Shown: one piece after another, positions 8,565 to 16,696 of the stretch
Numbering within the stretch: the stretch's first letter is position 1
How the letters are laid out: the number at the start of each line of letters is the position of its first letter
Source of the DNA: Lactiplantibacillus garii
GTDB taxonomy: Bacteria > Bacillota > Bacilli > Lactobacillales > Lactobacillaceae
Direction of reading: 5' to 3'
Length of the DNA stretch: 64,000 nt
Assembly: GCF_003885105.1 (NCBI RefSeq)
Contig: NZ_QWZQ01000004.1
Coordinates: 1-64,000 of the forward strand
Notes under the pieces: generated by a model
The model's database searches: none
The model's input: the letters and a program-made list of their open reading frames with translations, nothing else
Told to the model about the DNA's origin: nothing
Program-made: the position numbers and the translations under genes

Positions 8565-8578
8565 ATTAAGCGATTACA
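8565..8578 (-). promoter_or_regulatory. candidate cre (CcpA) site
   Basis: The minus strand reads TGTAATCGCTTAAT, matching 12 of 14 positions of TGWAANCGNTNWCA. It covers the -35 zone of the glycyl radical enzyme promoter, a position suited to catabolite repression. The mismatches are in the last two bases. Confidence 0.35.
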
Positions 8579-8620
8579 AATAAAAACATGATTTAATTAG
8601 TAACTGCACAAAGGTGCATA

Positions 8621-8674
8621 AAAAAAGCCCCTCGCGGTGTTTTGCGAAAAGCAAATTTAAATTTATGCAAGGGG
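8621..8674 (-). terminator. deoR terminator overlapping its stop codon
   Basis: On the minus strand CCCCTTGC pairs with GCGAGGGG (one G-U), followed by a run of seven T. The left arm is formed by the last codons of deoR. A smaller inner stem (TTTGC/GCAAA) is also present. Confidence 0.6.
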
Positions 8675-9439
8675 TATTTGTGCGGGAACTGTCTGTAATT
8701 TGAGGTGGTGGTCACGGAGCTGTTGGGCCGCCGTCGTTGGGAGCTGATCATCCGTAATCACTTCGTAAACTTGGTCGAGTGCGAGTTGGCGCACGGTACT
8801 GCGGGTACTGAACTTACTGGAATCAGTCAAAATGTAAGTTTGGTCCGCGTTGGCGGCCATGGCTTGACAGGTATCGGCCCGCATAATGTCGTTCCCATAA
8901 AAGCCGTAAGTACCGTCAAAGCCGTCAACCCCAACGAATAGTTTGGACGTGTGAAAGTTAGTTAAAACGGCCTTAGTAATTGGCCCAACCGCTACCTGGG
9001 CTTCAGACTGGTATTCACCGCCCAAGACGTTGACTTTAACGTTGTGGTAGTCACGAACGTAATTGGCAATAAAAAACGAAATGGTAATAATGGTGACGTT
9101 CTTTTTGCTTTGGGCCAATTCCTCCGCAAGCAGGGCGCACGTTGAACCGGATTCGATCATGATGGTTTCGTTGTCCGCCACTAACTGGGCCGCGGCGTGG
9201 GCAATCTGACGCTTCGTGTCGTAATTTTGGGCCAGACGAAATTTTAAGTTGTTGGGGTTGTTGATAATGGCAAAACCGTGTTGGCGCCGCAGTAAGCCCC
9301 GGTTCTCGAGCTGCGTTAAATCTTTACGAATTGTCACTTTCGAAACTTGAAGTAAGTCCGCCAAACGGTTTACTTCAATTTTTTTGTGTTGATTAACGAG
9401 CTGTAAAAGCTGTTCATTACGTTGATTCATTGGGTTCAC
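8663..9439 (-). CDS. DeoR-family transcriptional regulator
   Basis: A 258-aa DeoR/GlpR-type regulator. The N-terminal winged helix (NEQLLQLVNQ...VNRLADLLQVSKVTIRKDLTQLENRGLLRR, about residues 8-55) is followed by the ribose-5-phosphate-isomerase-like sensor domain (IMIESGSTCALLAEEL about 90-106; LFVGVDGFD about 170). Members usually sense phosphorylated sugars or polyols. It sits between the glycyl radical enzyme gene (same strand, downstream) and the divergent activase gene, so it is the likely regulator of both. Confidence 0.9.
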   Translation of the reverse strand: MNPMNQRNEQLLQLVNQHKKIEVNRLADLLQVSKVTIRKDLTQLENRGLLRRQHGFAIINNPNNLKFRLAQNYDTKRQIAHAAAQLVADNETIMIESGSTCALLAEELAQSKKNVTIITISFFIANYVRDYHNVKVNVLGGEYQSEAQVAVGPITKAVLTNFHTSKLFVGVDGFDGTYGFYGNDIMRADTCQAMAANADQTYILTDSSKFSTRSTVRQLALDQVYEVITDDQLPTTAAQQLRDHHLKLQTVPAQIPLA

Positions 9440-9486
9440 TTCCTATTCAGTACGATTATAGCATGGGTCTAACTAGCTGCCAAAAT

Positions 9487-9523
9487 GTTTCTTTCGAAAC
9501 TAAAAGTATTTACGTTTGAACGT
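9487..9523. promoter_or_regulatory. candidate DeoR operator between deoR and the activase gene
   Basis: Two small palindromes lie side by side: GTTTC-TTTC-GAAAC (9487-9500) and ACGTT-TG-AACGT (9512-9523). Their half-sites CGAAACTA and CGTTTGAA are repeated upstream of the glycyl radical enzyme gene near 8508-8541. Confidence 0.4.
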
Positions 9524-9568
9524 TTTAATGGTAATCTATAGTCGAAAATAAATGAAGGGGTGATTGGT

Positions 9569-10369
9569 ATGGCAACGGTAACGACTGAACCGTTAAAAGG
9601 GTTAGTTTTTAACATTCAAAAATTTAGTATTAATGATGGTCCTGGTATCCGTACGGTGGTATTTTTTAAGGGGTGCCCGCTACGTTGTAAATGGTGTTCT
9701 AACCCGGAATCGCAGTCGGGGGTTCAGGAATCCATGTATGACGAACAGACGGCCAAGGAAACCATCGTTGGTGATTACATGACGGTTGACGAGATTATGA
9801 AGGTTATCATGCAGGACAAAGACTTTTACGACGAATCGGGTGGCGGAGTGACCTTTTCCGGTGGTGAGGTTTTATTTCAAGCCCCGTTTGCCATTGAATT
9901 GGCGAAGGCCGTTAAAGCCCAGGGCATCCACTTGGCCTGTGAAACGACCGGATACACGACGCCTAAATTATTTAAAGAATTTATGAGTTATATGGACTTT
10001 ATGTACTACGACTGTAAACAGTGGGACCGCACGAAGCACCGGGCGGGGACTGGTGCGGACAATAGTGTGATTTTAAAGAACTTGGAAACCGCGGTGCGGG
10101 CTCACAAAACCATGATGGTTCGGATTCCAGTCATTCCCGGCTTTAATTACACGCTTGACGACGCGGACCATTTTGGAACGTTGTTTGTTAAGTTGGGCGT
10201 TCCGGAAGTTGAATTGCTTCCGTTCCACCAGTTTGGGTTAAAAAAATACCAAGATCTCGGTCGCGAGTACGCGTTAAAGGACGTGAAACAATTGCAGGCC
10301 GCCGATTTAGCGGATTATGCCAAGGCAATTGAAAAGCACGGCGTGAAAGTTCGAATCAACGGTTGGTAA
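9569..10369 (+). CDS. glycyl-radical enzyme activase (radical SAM), short form
   Basis: A radical-SAM activase. FSINDGPGIRTVVFFKGCPLRC is followed by the cluster motif CPLRCKWC (Cx3Cx2C), then TFSGGE and MVRIPVIPG. The next cluster region goes straight from WCSNPES to the MTVDEI helix, so the two-cluster ferredoxin insert of most dehydratase-type activases is absent and the protein has pyruvate formate-lyase-activase size. A GTG at 9560 is in frame, but the AGGGG at 9556-9560 that would serve as Shine-Dalgarno overlaps it, so ATG 9569 (266 aa) is chosen. Divergent from deoR; it should install the glycyl radical on the enzyme at 6041-8488. Confidence 0.88.
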   Translation: MATVTTEPLKGLVFNIQKFSINDGPGIRTVVFFKGCPLRCKWCSNPESQSGVQESMYDEQTAKETIVGDYMTVDEIMKVIMQDKDFYDESGGGVTFSGGEVLFQAPFAIELAKAVKAQGIHLACETTGYTTPKLFKEFMSYMDFMYYDCKQWDRTKHRAGTGADNSVILKNLETAVRAHKTMMVRIPVIPGFNYTLDDADHFGTLFVKLGVPEVELLPFHQFGLKKYQDLGREYALKDVKQLQAADLADYAKAIEKHGVKVRINGW

Positions 10370-10381
10370 TGGAGGCTTATC

Positions 10382-11107
10382 ATGGAATTTTCAATTCGAA
10401 GGGTGTTTAAACACGGTGCGTTGGCTGACCGCCTAAACGTGATTCGAGCCGGTATTTTAGGTGCTAACGACGGGATTATTTCGGTTTCTGGAATTGTTTT
10501 GGGAGCTATGGGGGCCAGTTTTTCGTCGAACTACCTTTTAATGGCGGGGTTAGCCGGCATGCTGGCCGGCGCATGTTCGATGGCGGGTGGTGAGTACATT
10601 TCGGTACGTGCTCAGCATGATATTCAGAAAAATACCGTGGATCAGTTAATTGAGCGGGTCGCGTTGCCCGACAACCGGTCCCGTCAATACTTGATTCAAG
10701 CGTACCGGAAGCGGGGCCTCAGCCTTGCTACGGCGACCACGGTTGCGGATGAATTGATGTCCAAACAGGGCCGCCAGTCGGAAGTAGATGCGGAAGTGGC
10801 CAGTGAGTACCAGTTGCAAGTCGGTCACTATTTAAACCCACTGCACGCCGCGGTGACGTCGTTCCTGTCGTTTATTGCCGGTGCGATTATTCCGCTGGTG
10901 ACGATGACGACCGTTCCAAACCCGTATAAGGAAGTTGGAACTCTGGTTGCCATGGTGGTGGCGTTGGGACTAAACGGGTTCATCAGTTCCCGTTCGCAAG
11001 TCCTGTCTACCAAGCAAACGATGGTGCGCAACGTGGTCGTGGGGTTGTTGACCACGGTGATCACGTTTGGCCTTGGTGCAATTTTCCATACGAGTATTGG
11101 TGGGTGA
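10382..11107 (+). CDS. VIT1/CCC1-family Fe/Mn transporter
   Basis: A 241-aa membrane protein. The opening LNVIRAGILGANDGIISVSGIVLG is the first conserved helix of the VIT/CCC1 family, and MAGGEYISVRAQ is the metal-binding stretch after helix 2. A charged cytoplasmic segment (about 78-150) is followed by three more helices. It begins 12 nt after the activase stop with GGAGG as Shine-Dalgarno, so the two are probably cotranscribed. An iron-handling role next to an Fe-S enzyme is plausible but inferred; Mn export is the alternative. Confidence 0.85.
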   Translation: MEFSIRRVFKHGALADRLNVIRAGILGANDGIISVSGIVLGAMGASFSSNYLLMAGLAGMLAGACSMAGGEYISVRAQHDIQKNTVDQLIERVALPDNRSRQYLIQAYRKRGLSLATATTVADELMSKQGRQSEVDAEVASEYQLQVGHYLNPLHAAVTSFLSFIAGAIIPLVTMTTVPNPYKEVGTLVAMVVALGLNGFISSRSQVLSTKQTMVRNVVVGLLTTVITFGLGAIFHTSIGG

Positions 11108-11154
11108 GTGAATTCGATTCGACACAAACGAGCGTGACTTGGTTGATGAACAGA

Positions 11155-11207
11155 AACGTGAAATCGGCGATTATTCCTTGATTAGGAATGGTCGCCGATT
11201 TCACGTT
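11155..11207. terminator. long perfect inverted repeat between convergent genes
   Basis: AACGTGAAATCGGCGA (11155-11170) is repeated as its exact complement at 11192-11207, with an inner ATTCC/GGAAT stem. There is no clear T-run on either side, so it may be a weak terminator or a transcript-end stabiliser for the transporter (+) and RNase HI (-) genes. Confidence 0.5.
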
Positions 11208-11257
11208 AAGCGGAGCAAATTATCTTTTAGCGCACAATTTACTGTGTGTAAAACAGA

Positions 11258-12136
11258 TTAACCGGGATGATTGAGACCGGCGTCGCGGAGCATCTGCCGA
11301 ATCGCGTCCACGGATTTTTTAGCCACTGCCGGGTCAACCGGTTTGGAAGCGGCGCTGGCTGGTTGGGTCGGGGCCGTTTTTTTCCAGTCTTGGTGGTGAC
11401 TCGTTGCCGTGGTGGTCGGTGCTGCCTGGCCCGGGACCATTCGATCCATGGTTTGGTTTAACAGGTGGTCCACGAAGACGTTGCCTTGGTTGGTCGCGTG
11501 CCCCTTGGTCCAACTAAAGTTTAAGTGTTTAAATTGTGGTAACAGCCGGTCGACCGCCTGCCAAAGTTCGGCGTTGACGAGGGGACCGGCGCTCCGCTTC
11601 CAGCCGCGGCGTTTCCACCCGGCTAGCCATCCCTTGGTGACCGCGTTTAAAACGTACTGGGAGTCCAGGACAAAGCGAATCTGGGCCCCCGTTTTGTCTA
11701 ATTTTTGGAGTTGTTCCAAGGCGCGTAGAAAGGCCATAATTTCCATCCGGTTGTTAGTCGCCCCCCATTCACCCCCGGAATCGGTAACGAGTTGGTCAGT
11801 CAACTCAATGCGGTAGGCCCAGGCGGCGCGGTCTTTGCTTTTAACGTGCCCACCGGCAACGTTGCCGGTGTTACGAGAACCACCGTCCGTATAGACGGTC
11901 ACATCGGCTTGCACGGGGCGGCCAGTGGGGGCATTGGTCTGGGGTGACCGGGTCTTAGAAGGCTTAGCAATTGTGGGGACCGTTTCTCCCCGCATAAACG
12001 CCTGCGCCGCGGCTTCAGTCGTAAAACTTTTATACTGGGCGCCCGCAAACCCGCTCACTTGTTTTTGCGTTTCCGGCCAGCTCCGGTAAATACCAGGGTG
12101 TTGTCCCTTACGGACCGCGTAATATTTTTGTGCCAA
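11258..12136 (-). CDS. rnhA: RNase HI with N-terminal viroplasmin-like RNA:DNA-binding domain
   Basis: The N-terminal domain AQKYYAVRKGQHPGIYRSW is the caulimovirus viroplasmin/RNase H hybrid-binding fold. A linker with Pro/Ser/Thr follows, then the RNase H core beginning VTVYTDGGS, with Glu in NRMEIMA, Asp in FVLDSQYV and a late Asp. The TTG at 12134-12136 is taken as start because AGGA lies 7 nt upstream and the family begins (M)AQKYYAV. An ATG farther upstream would add an unconserved extension. Product 292 aa. It removes RNA from RNA:DNA hybrids. Confidence 0.9.
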   Translation of the reverse strand: MAQKYYAVRKGQHPGIYRSWPETQKQVSGFAGAQYKSFTTEAAAQAFMRGETVPTIAKPSKTRSPQTNAPTGRPVQADVTVYTDGGSRNTGNVAGGHVKSKDRAAWAYRIELTDQLVTDSGGEWGATNNRMEIMAFLRALEQLQKLDKTGAQIRFVLDSQYVLNAVTKGWLAGWKRRGWKRSAGPLVNAELWQAVDRLLPQFKHLNFSWTKGHATNQGNVFVDHLLNQTMDRMVPGQAAPTTTATSHHQDWKKTAPTQPASAASKPVDPAVAKKSVDAIRQMLRDAGLNHPG

Positions 12137-12194
12137 GTTTGATTCCTGCTTTCTAATCGTTTTAATTAAATTTACCACGTTTAGTGACCGCCGT

Positions 12195-12240
12195 AAAAAC
12201 GCCCGTGGAATACTCAATTGATTCCACTGAGGCGTTTTTT
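12195..12240. terminator. terminator downstream of the nucleoside hydrolase gene
   Basis: AAAAACGCC and GTGGAAT pair with ATTCCAC and GGCGTTTTT; A/T runs on both ends could stop transcription from either side. It lies between two minus-strand genes, ending the nucleoside hydrolase transcript. Confidence 0.8.
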
Positions 12241-12247
12241 AAGTAAA

Positions 12248-13204
12248 TTAGTTTTGTTTAAAGAGGGCCGTCAAGTAGGTCATGAACGTCTTTAAATAGC
12301 GATCTTGGTCAACGGTCAAGGCCACCGTAACGTTGGTTGGTTCGTTGAGCCGGGCCGGATCACCAATTGTGCGGCCGTAGTCGACGCCTTCATCCTGAAC
12401 GAACATGTTTAAATCAAGGGTGGTCACAAAACTTGGATCTAAAGCCACACCAACGGCTAACGGGTCGTGGAGGGCGCAACCGTGCAAGTCGGGGCTGGTC
12501 ACTTCGTAAGCGGCAATGTAGTAGTCAACGATGTCGGCAAACTTGGCACCGGCAGTGGTCTTTAAATCACGCCACTGTTGCGTTTCGTGTTTAGTTAATA
12601 ACGTCCGCAGGGTAACGTCTAGGCCGACCATTGTAAGGTGCAGGTCGCTGGTGAAGACGGCGTTAGCGGCTTCGGCATCTTGGTTGATGTTGGCTTCGGC
12701 AAAGTGGCTGACGTTACCAGGAACCGTTAAGGCCCCACCCATTAAAGTAACGTTACCAATGGTGGACGCGATGTCCGGCGCCTTTTTTAAAGCGGCGGCT
12801 AAGTTAGTCAGCGGACCAGTTGGTACCAGCGTTAAATCAGCACCGTACTGGTGGACCGCGTCGATCAAGAAATCAACGCCGGATTGTTTTTCAACCGCGC
12901 GTTTAGGCGTGGGGAGGTCAACTTCGCCAATCCCGTTTTTACCGTGAATTTGTTGGGAGATGGCCATAACGTCGAAGTGTTCAGTCGTACTGGAATGGGG
13001 TTCGCCCAGAAAAACCGGCACGTCGGGCGCACCGAGTAATTCCAAAATGCGTAAGCTGTTGTCAGCTGCCTTGGACGTAATGACGTTACCGTAGGAACTG
13101 ATAATCCCAATTAAATCAACGTCGGGCGCGCCGAGTGCGTAAGCAATGGCGAGCGAGTCGTCAATCCCCGTATCTAAATCCAAAATCATTTTGCGTTTTG
13201 CCAT
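12248..13204 (-). CDS. inosine-uridine-type nucleoside hydrolase
   Basis: A 318-aa nucleoside hydrolase of the IUNH/Rih family. The Ca-binding loop DLDTGIDDSLA is at the N terminus and the conserved LTNLA and LMGGAL segments are mid-protein; the late HDPLAV carries the active-site His-Asp. It cleaves ribonucleosides to base and ribose in the cytosol. ATG 13204 is preferred over an upstream in-frame ATG at 13213, which abuts the GGGAGG ribosome site. The His pattern fits a pyrimidine-preferring type, but purine use cannot be excluded. Confidence 0.88.
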   Translation of the reverse strand: MAKRKMILDLDTGIDDSLAIAYALGAPDVDLIGIISSYGNVITSKAADNSLRILELLGAPDVPVFLGEPHSSTTEHFDVMAISQQIHGKNGIGEVDLPTPKRAVEKQSGVDFLIDAVHQYGADLTLVPTGPLTNLAAALKKAPDIASTIGNVTLMGGALTVPGNVSHFAEANINQDAEAANAVFTSDLHLTMVGLDVTLRTLLTKHETQQWRDLKTTAGAKFADIVDYYIAAYEVTSPDLHGCALHDPLAVGVALDPSFVTTLDLNMFVQDEGVDYGRTIGDPARLNEPTNVTVALTVDQDRYLKTFMTYLTALFKQN

Positions 13205-13463
13205 GAATAACATCCTCCCTGAATAGGTGTTCACCGCGTGGGTGACCTTGGTGGTAGAACTATGGTTTAATTGTAAACGTTTCAGTAGGTCGTGACAACG
13301 GGTAGCCGCGAATTACTTCCTGCAGTCGCTTAGAAATTGTTCGGATTAAGTGCCACTTGCAAGTGACTGGTCAAAATGTAATCGCTGCCTTATACTAACA
13401 GTCAAAGTAGGTTGGTTAATTGACTTGGCACTGACCAACCGGAAGTGAAGGGAAGCTAAGCAG

Positions 13464-14348
13464 GTGAATTTTGAAAAGGAATACCGTTACACGGGTAAAA
13501 AGACGCTGGGATTAACGCAGATTGCGACCGCGCCGAACGCAAAGTATACGGATGAAAAGGCTATTAAGGCGCAGATTGCCAAGAACATTAAGCAGTTAAC
13601 GGAATTGCAAGGCAAGCTGTACGCGCAGGACCGTTACGGCGTGCTCATTATTTTTCAAGCGATGGACGCCGCGGGGAAGGATAGTATGATTGCCCACATT
13701 ATGAGCGGGATCAACCCCCAGGGATGTCAGGTGGCTTCGTTTAAACAACCCTCGAGTAAGGAGCTGGCGCACGACTACCTCTGGCGAATTCACCGGCAAG
13801 TGCCTAAACGCGGGATGATCGAAATTTTTAACCGTTCCTACTACGAAGATGTGCTGGTTAGCCGGGTGCACCCGGAGATTATCTTAAACGCCCACATTGG
13901 CGATGTGGCGCAGGCCAGTCAAGTTAACGATGACTTTTTTGCGCACCGTTTTGAGGACATGCGTTACTTTGAGGACTATCTGCAACGAAACGGTTACCTA
14001 GTCTTAAAATTTTTCCTACACATGTCTAAGGCGGAGCAAAAACAACGCTTTATTCGGCGAATTGAGATTCCAAGTCATAATTGGAAGTTTTCCGCGGCCG
14101 ACGTGAAGGAACGTAAGTACTGGGACGATTACCAACGGGTTTACGACGATGCCATTACTCACACGGCATCCAAGTCCGCACCGTGGTACGTTATTCCGTC
14201 TGACAGTAAGTGGTACTCACGGTTATGCGTCTCGGAGATCATTAATCAGCGCCTTAGTGAGCTCCCCTTAGCGTACCCGTCATTGGACGCGGACGCACAG
14301 GCCGTTTTAAAACGGGCGCTAAATAAATTGGATCACGAGAAAGATTAA
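13464..14348 (+). CDS. polyphosphate kinase 2 family protein
   Basis: A 294-aa class I PPK2-type phosphotransferase, which transfers phosphate between polyphosphate and nucleoside di- or monophosphates. Walker-A-like QAMDAAGKDS (about residues 66-75) is followed by GCQVASFKQPS and the Walker-B-like IEIFNRSYYEDVL, then the lid segment RFIRRIEIP...WKFS. It starts with GTG at 13464, with AAGGGAAG upstream. It stands alone between a divergent nucleoside hydrolase and a convergent surface-protein gene. Confidence 0.9.
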   Translation: MNFEKEYRYTGKKTLGLTQIATAPNAKYTDEKAIKAQIAKNIKQLTELQGKLYAQDRYGVLIIFQAMDAAGKDSMIAHIMSGINPQGCQVASFKQPSSKELAHDYLWRIHRQVPKRGMIEIFNRSYYEDVLVSRVHPEIILNAHIGDVAQASQVNDDFFAHRFEDMRYFEDYLQRNGYLVLKFFLHMSKAEQKQRFIRRIEIPSHNWKFSAADVKERKYWDDYQRVYDDAITHTASKSAPWYVIPSDSKWYSRLCVSEIINQRLSELPLAYPSLDADAQAVLKRALNKLDHEKD

Positions 14349-14349
14349 A

Positions 14350-14405
14350 AAAAGATTCACGTTGCTAACCAGTTGTTGGGCTGGTTAGTTACGTGAATCT
14401 TTTTA
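14350..14405. terminator. bidirectional terminator after the ppk2 gene
   Basis: AAAGATTCACGT pairs with ACGTGAATCTTT, with an inner CTAACCAG/CTGGTTAG stem and T-runs at both ends; shared by two convergent genes. Confidence 0.85.
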
Positions 14406-14406
14406 A

Positions 14407-15921
14407 TCAATGCGTCGAGTGCCGGCGACTAACGACAAAACCACCAAGTAACAAAACGATTAACAAAGCTAATCCCAGCAAAATGGACGTATGACTAGTT
14501 CGTTCATTGGTCTGAGGTAACGTGTTAGTCGGATTACTGTTAGCTGGGGCGGGATTCGTAACGGCTGGAACGGGCTGAGTTGGACTCGTTGTCAACGCTG
14601 GCGTACCGTTCGCAGTTGGTGTGCTTGTTGCGGATCCACTGGTTTGACCATTAGCCGTGGTACCAGTCGTTGCCGGTGCTGAAACCGTGGGACGCTGCGG
14701 TGTTGGAACTGTCCCGTTATCAGGTTGGCTCGGTACCATTGGGGTAGCACCGGAATTGTCGGTAGCCGGAGCATCCGCTACGCTCGTGTCGGAGTTGTCC
14801 GGCGCGGTCGTCGCTGGTTGCTCGGGTTCCGTAGTGCCGGGATTTTCTGGTTCGGAAGTTCCCGGATTCTCAGGTTCCGTAGTGTCCGGATTTTCTGGTT
14901 CGGAAGTCCCTGGATTCTCAGGTTCGGTAGTACCGGGGTTTTCCGGTTCGGAAGTCCCCGGATTTTCCGGTTCGGAAGTGCCGGGATTTTCGGGTTCCGT
15001 GGTGCCAGGGTTTTCTGGTTCGGAAGTGCCAGGGTTTTCTGGTTCGGAAGTCCCCGGATTCTCTGGTTCTGTAACCCGGTCAACCGATGCATCGGCCGAA
15101 CCACTGTTGCCACCGTCGTCGGTATAGTCGGCGAAGTTGGTAAAGATCGCACTGCCGGTTGGTTCGTTAGTCGTTGTTTGATAACTTAAATTGAGGTGAG
15201 TAACGAACGCACCACTGGCTTGAAATTCGATTTGGTTACCGGTGACCGTTGTAGTGACCGGGACGGTGTTGCCAAGTTCATCGGTGAGGTGCGCACTGCC
15301 CGCGACGTACGTTTGGTTATCACTCAACTGATCGGTAATAACTGGATTAACTAACTGATTACCATTGGCCAAAACGTCAATACTCCAGTTGATTTTAGTC
15401 TGATTATTCGGATCAGCCCACGTCCCGGACTTACTCATTGCAATTTGAGCAAGGGTTCCGGGTTGGTCTGGTTCGGTGCCCTCAACGGCTAAGTGTAAGT
15501 AACCACGCCGATTCAGTGGCCGGTATTGGAACTGGCTGTTCAACGTGATGGTCCCAGTGTGTGAGCCCGCCGCGATAAAGAAGGTCCCAATCGGTTTGCC
15601 ACCGGTCATACCGACCATGGTGAAACTATCATCTTCTGGAAATTCAACGTTAGCCGGAATTTGGACCGTCATGGTATCGCCGGAACGAACCCGGACCCCG
15701 TCAGGAATACTCCACGTATAGTTGACCGTGTACTCGGAACTTTGTGGCAACACCGCGTCGTGAGAAATAACGTTACCGTTAACGTCTTTGATGACGGCAC
15801 TGTTGACGTCCAGTCCAACTGCCTGCGTGACCACGCGGGCTTGACTAATTATTGGTGGACTGGCCAGAATTAATATGAGCCCTGCAAGGGTCGCTAATAG
15901 CCATTGCCAAATTTTACGCAT
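14407..15921 (-). CDS. LPQTN-anchored surface protein with Cna-A-like domains and EPENPGT repeats
   Basis: A 504-aa wall-anchored protein. A signal peptide (MRKIWQWLLATLAGLILILA) is followed by two beta-rich adhesin domains: TYTWSIPDGV/GDTMTVQIP is like the first half of Cna A-type collagen-binding regions, and the second half holds INWSIDVLANG...ITDQLSDNQTYV. Then come ten 8-residue EPENPGTS/T units plus one decayed unit, a Ser/Thr/Pro stalk, LPQTNE, a hydrophobic helix and RRHSTH. ATG 15921 has GGGAGGAG 6 nt upstream. Sortase anchoring is expected; collagen binding is only a family guess. A relative lies at 23747-25807. Confidence 0.88.
   Translation of the reverse strand: MRKIWQWLLATLAGLILILASPPIISQARVVTQAVGLDVNSAVIKDVNGNVISHDAVLPQSSEYTVNYTWSIPDGVRVRSGDTMTVQIPANVEFPEDDSFTMVGMTGGKPIGTFFIAAGSHTGTITLNSQFQYRPLNRRGYLHLAVEGTEPDQPGTLAQIAMSKSGTWADPNNQTKINWSIDVLANGNQLVNPVITDQLSDNQTYVAGSAHLTDELGNTVPVTTTVTGNQIEFQASGAFVTHLNLSYQTTTNEPTGSAIFTNFADYTDDGGNSGSADASVDRVTEPENPGTSEPENPGTSEPENPGTTEPENPGTSEPENPGTSEPENPGTTEPENPGTSEPENPDTTEPENPGTSEPENPGTTEPEQPATTAPDNSDTSVADAPATDNSGATPMVPSQPDNGTVPTPQRPTVSAPATTGTTANGQTSGSATSTPTANGTPALTTSPTQPVPAVTNPAPANSNPTNTLPQTNERTSHTSILLGLALLIVLLLGGFVVSRRHSTH
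14813..15080 (-). repeat. 24-bp coding tandem repeats (EPENPGTS/T)
   Basis: Ten near-identical 24-bp units encode EPENPGTS or EPENPGTT (one EPENPDTT), with a variant EPEQPATT at the end. Synonymous differences between units show some age, but length change by slippage or recombination remains possible. They form the wall-spanning stalk. Confidence 0.85.
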
Positions 15922-16222
15922 AAACGACTCCTCCCATCCAATCAAATCTGGAGTTATGCTTAACTCACAACTAGAACGTACCACGTCGGGTGGGGGCTCA
16001 GATAAGACACTTAATTGTTTGTAAATGGGTTAAACTAATTTAATTTTAGAATTCTCGGACGAATCATTAAAATAGTGATTACGGGAGTGTAACGGTAGGT
16101 CAGGACTACTTTAGCTTAAAGGTAAGGTGGCGTCAGTTGGTTAGTTATTTTTAATATTTATAAAATCAATACAACTACCGCACACCAACCAGTGCGTGGT
16201 AATTGTGAAACCTCGTTAGCGG

Positions 16223-16447
16223 TTATTTAACCGGTTTACTACTGAGGGTCACGGTGTGGCTGCTTCGTAAAACGTGGTGGTCATGTTTCCGCAACACGAC
16301 GGTTTGTTTTTGCCGTAACACTTGACGTTTTTGATCCGTTTGTGCCAGATCACTGGCGGCTAATTGATTATGCCGGGCGTGACCGTTGGTATTTTGCGCA
16401 AACCGCGCTGCCTGCCGATTTAAAATTGGTTTGGATGGGCGCATCAT
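16223..16447 (-). CDS. doubtful small hypothetical protein
   Basis: A 74-codon ORF rich in Lys, Arg, Gln and His, with no hydrophobic core and no family that I recognise. GGTGA lies 5-6 nt before the first of two ATG codons, which is weak but usable. It may be an unexpressed remnant. Confidence 0.22.
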   Translation of the reverse strand: MMRPSKPILNRQAARFAQNTNGHARHNQLAASDLAQTDQKRQVLRQKQTVVLRKHDHHVLRSSHTVTLSSKPVK

Positions 16448-16616
16448 ATTATCACCGTCTTTTAAAAGAATTTTCGCCGGACAAAATTAGTCGTTCAACG
16501 AACACTCTTAAGCTAGCACGTTTTGACTGGGGAAATTTAAGGTGAATAATTGTTTGTCAGGTAGCCAAACCGGTTGAAAGTGGCTGAATTTGATGGTCCA
16601 TAACTGAATCAATGAC

Positions 16617-16662
16617 TAAAAAACACGGTTAAGTAAGGCCAATTGCCTTCACTAAACCGTGT
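16617..16662 (-). terminator. terminator of the DUF915 hydrolase gene
   Basis: ACACGGTT (16623-16630) pairs with AACCGTGT ending at 16662, with AAGGC/GCCTT inside; on the minus strand a T-run follows. Confidence 0.8.
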
Positions 16663-16696
16663 AAAAACATTAGTTTTATAGAATGAATTAATTATT

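Larger units (their letters stand above)
15922..16696. other. gene-poor interval between the surface protein and the DUF915 hydrolase
   Basis: About 775 bp, AT-rich in its first half. It should hold the minus-strand promoter of the surface-protein gene. The only candidate gene is a doubtful 74-codon minus-strand ORF (16223-16447). The right end holds the terminator of the DUF915 gene. No mobile-element ends or RNA gene are recognised. Confidence 0.5.

Noticed and set aside
13270-13290. cre site upstream of the nucleoside hydrolase gene
   Set aside because: Only the left half (TGTAAACG) fits; the right half misses all three of its last consensus positions.
14657-15189. Long open frames opposite the EPENPGT repeats
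   Set aside because: They are low-complexity reflections of the coding repeat on the other strand, with no ribosome site.
16342-16545. 67-codon plus-strand ORF in the gene-poor interval
   Set aside because: GTG start without a ribosome site and no recognisable fold.
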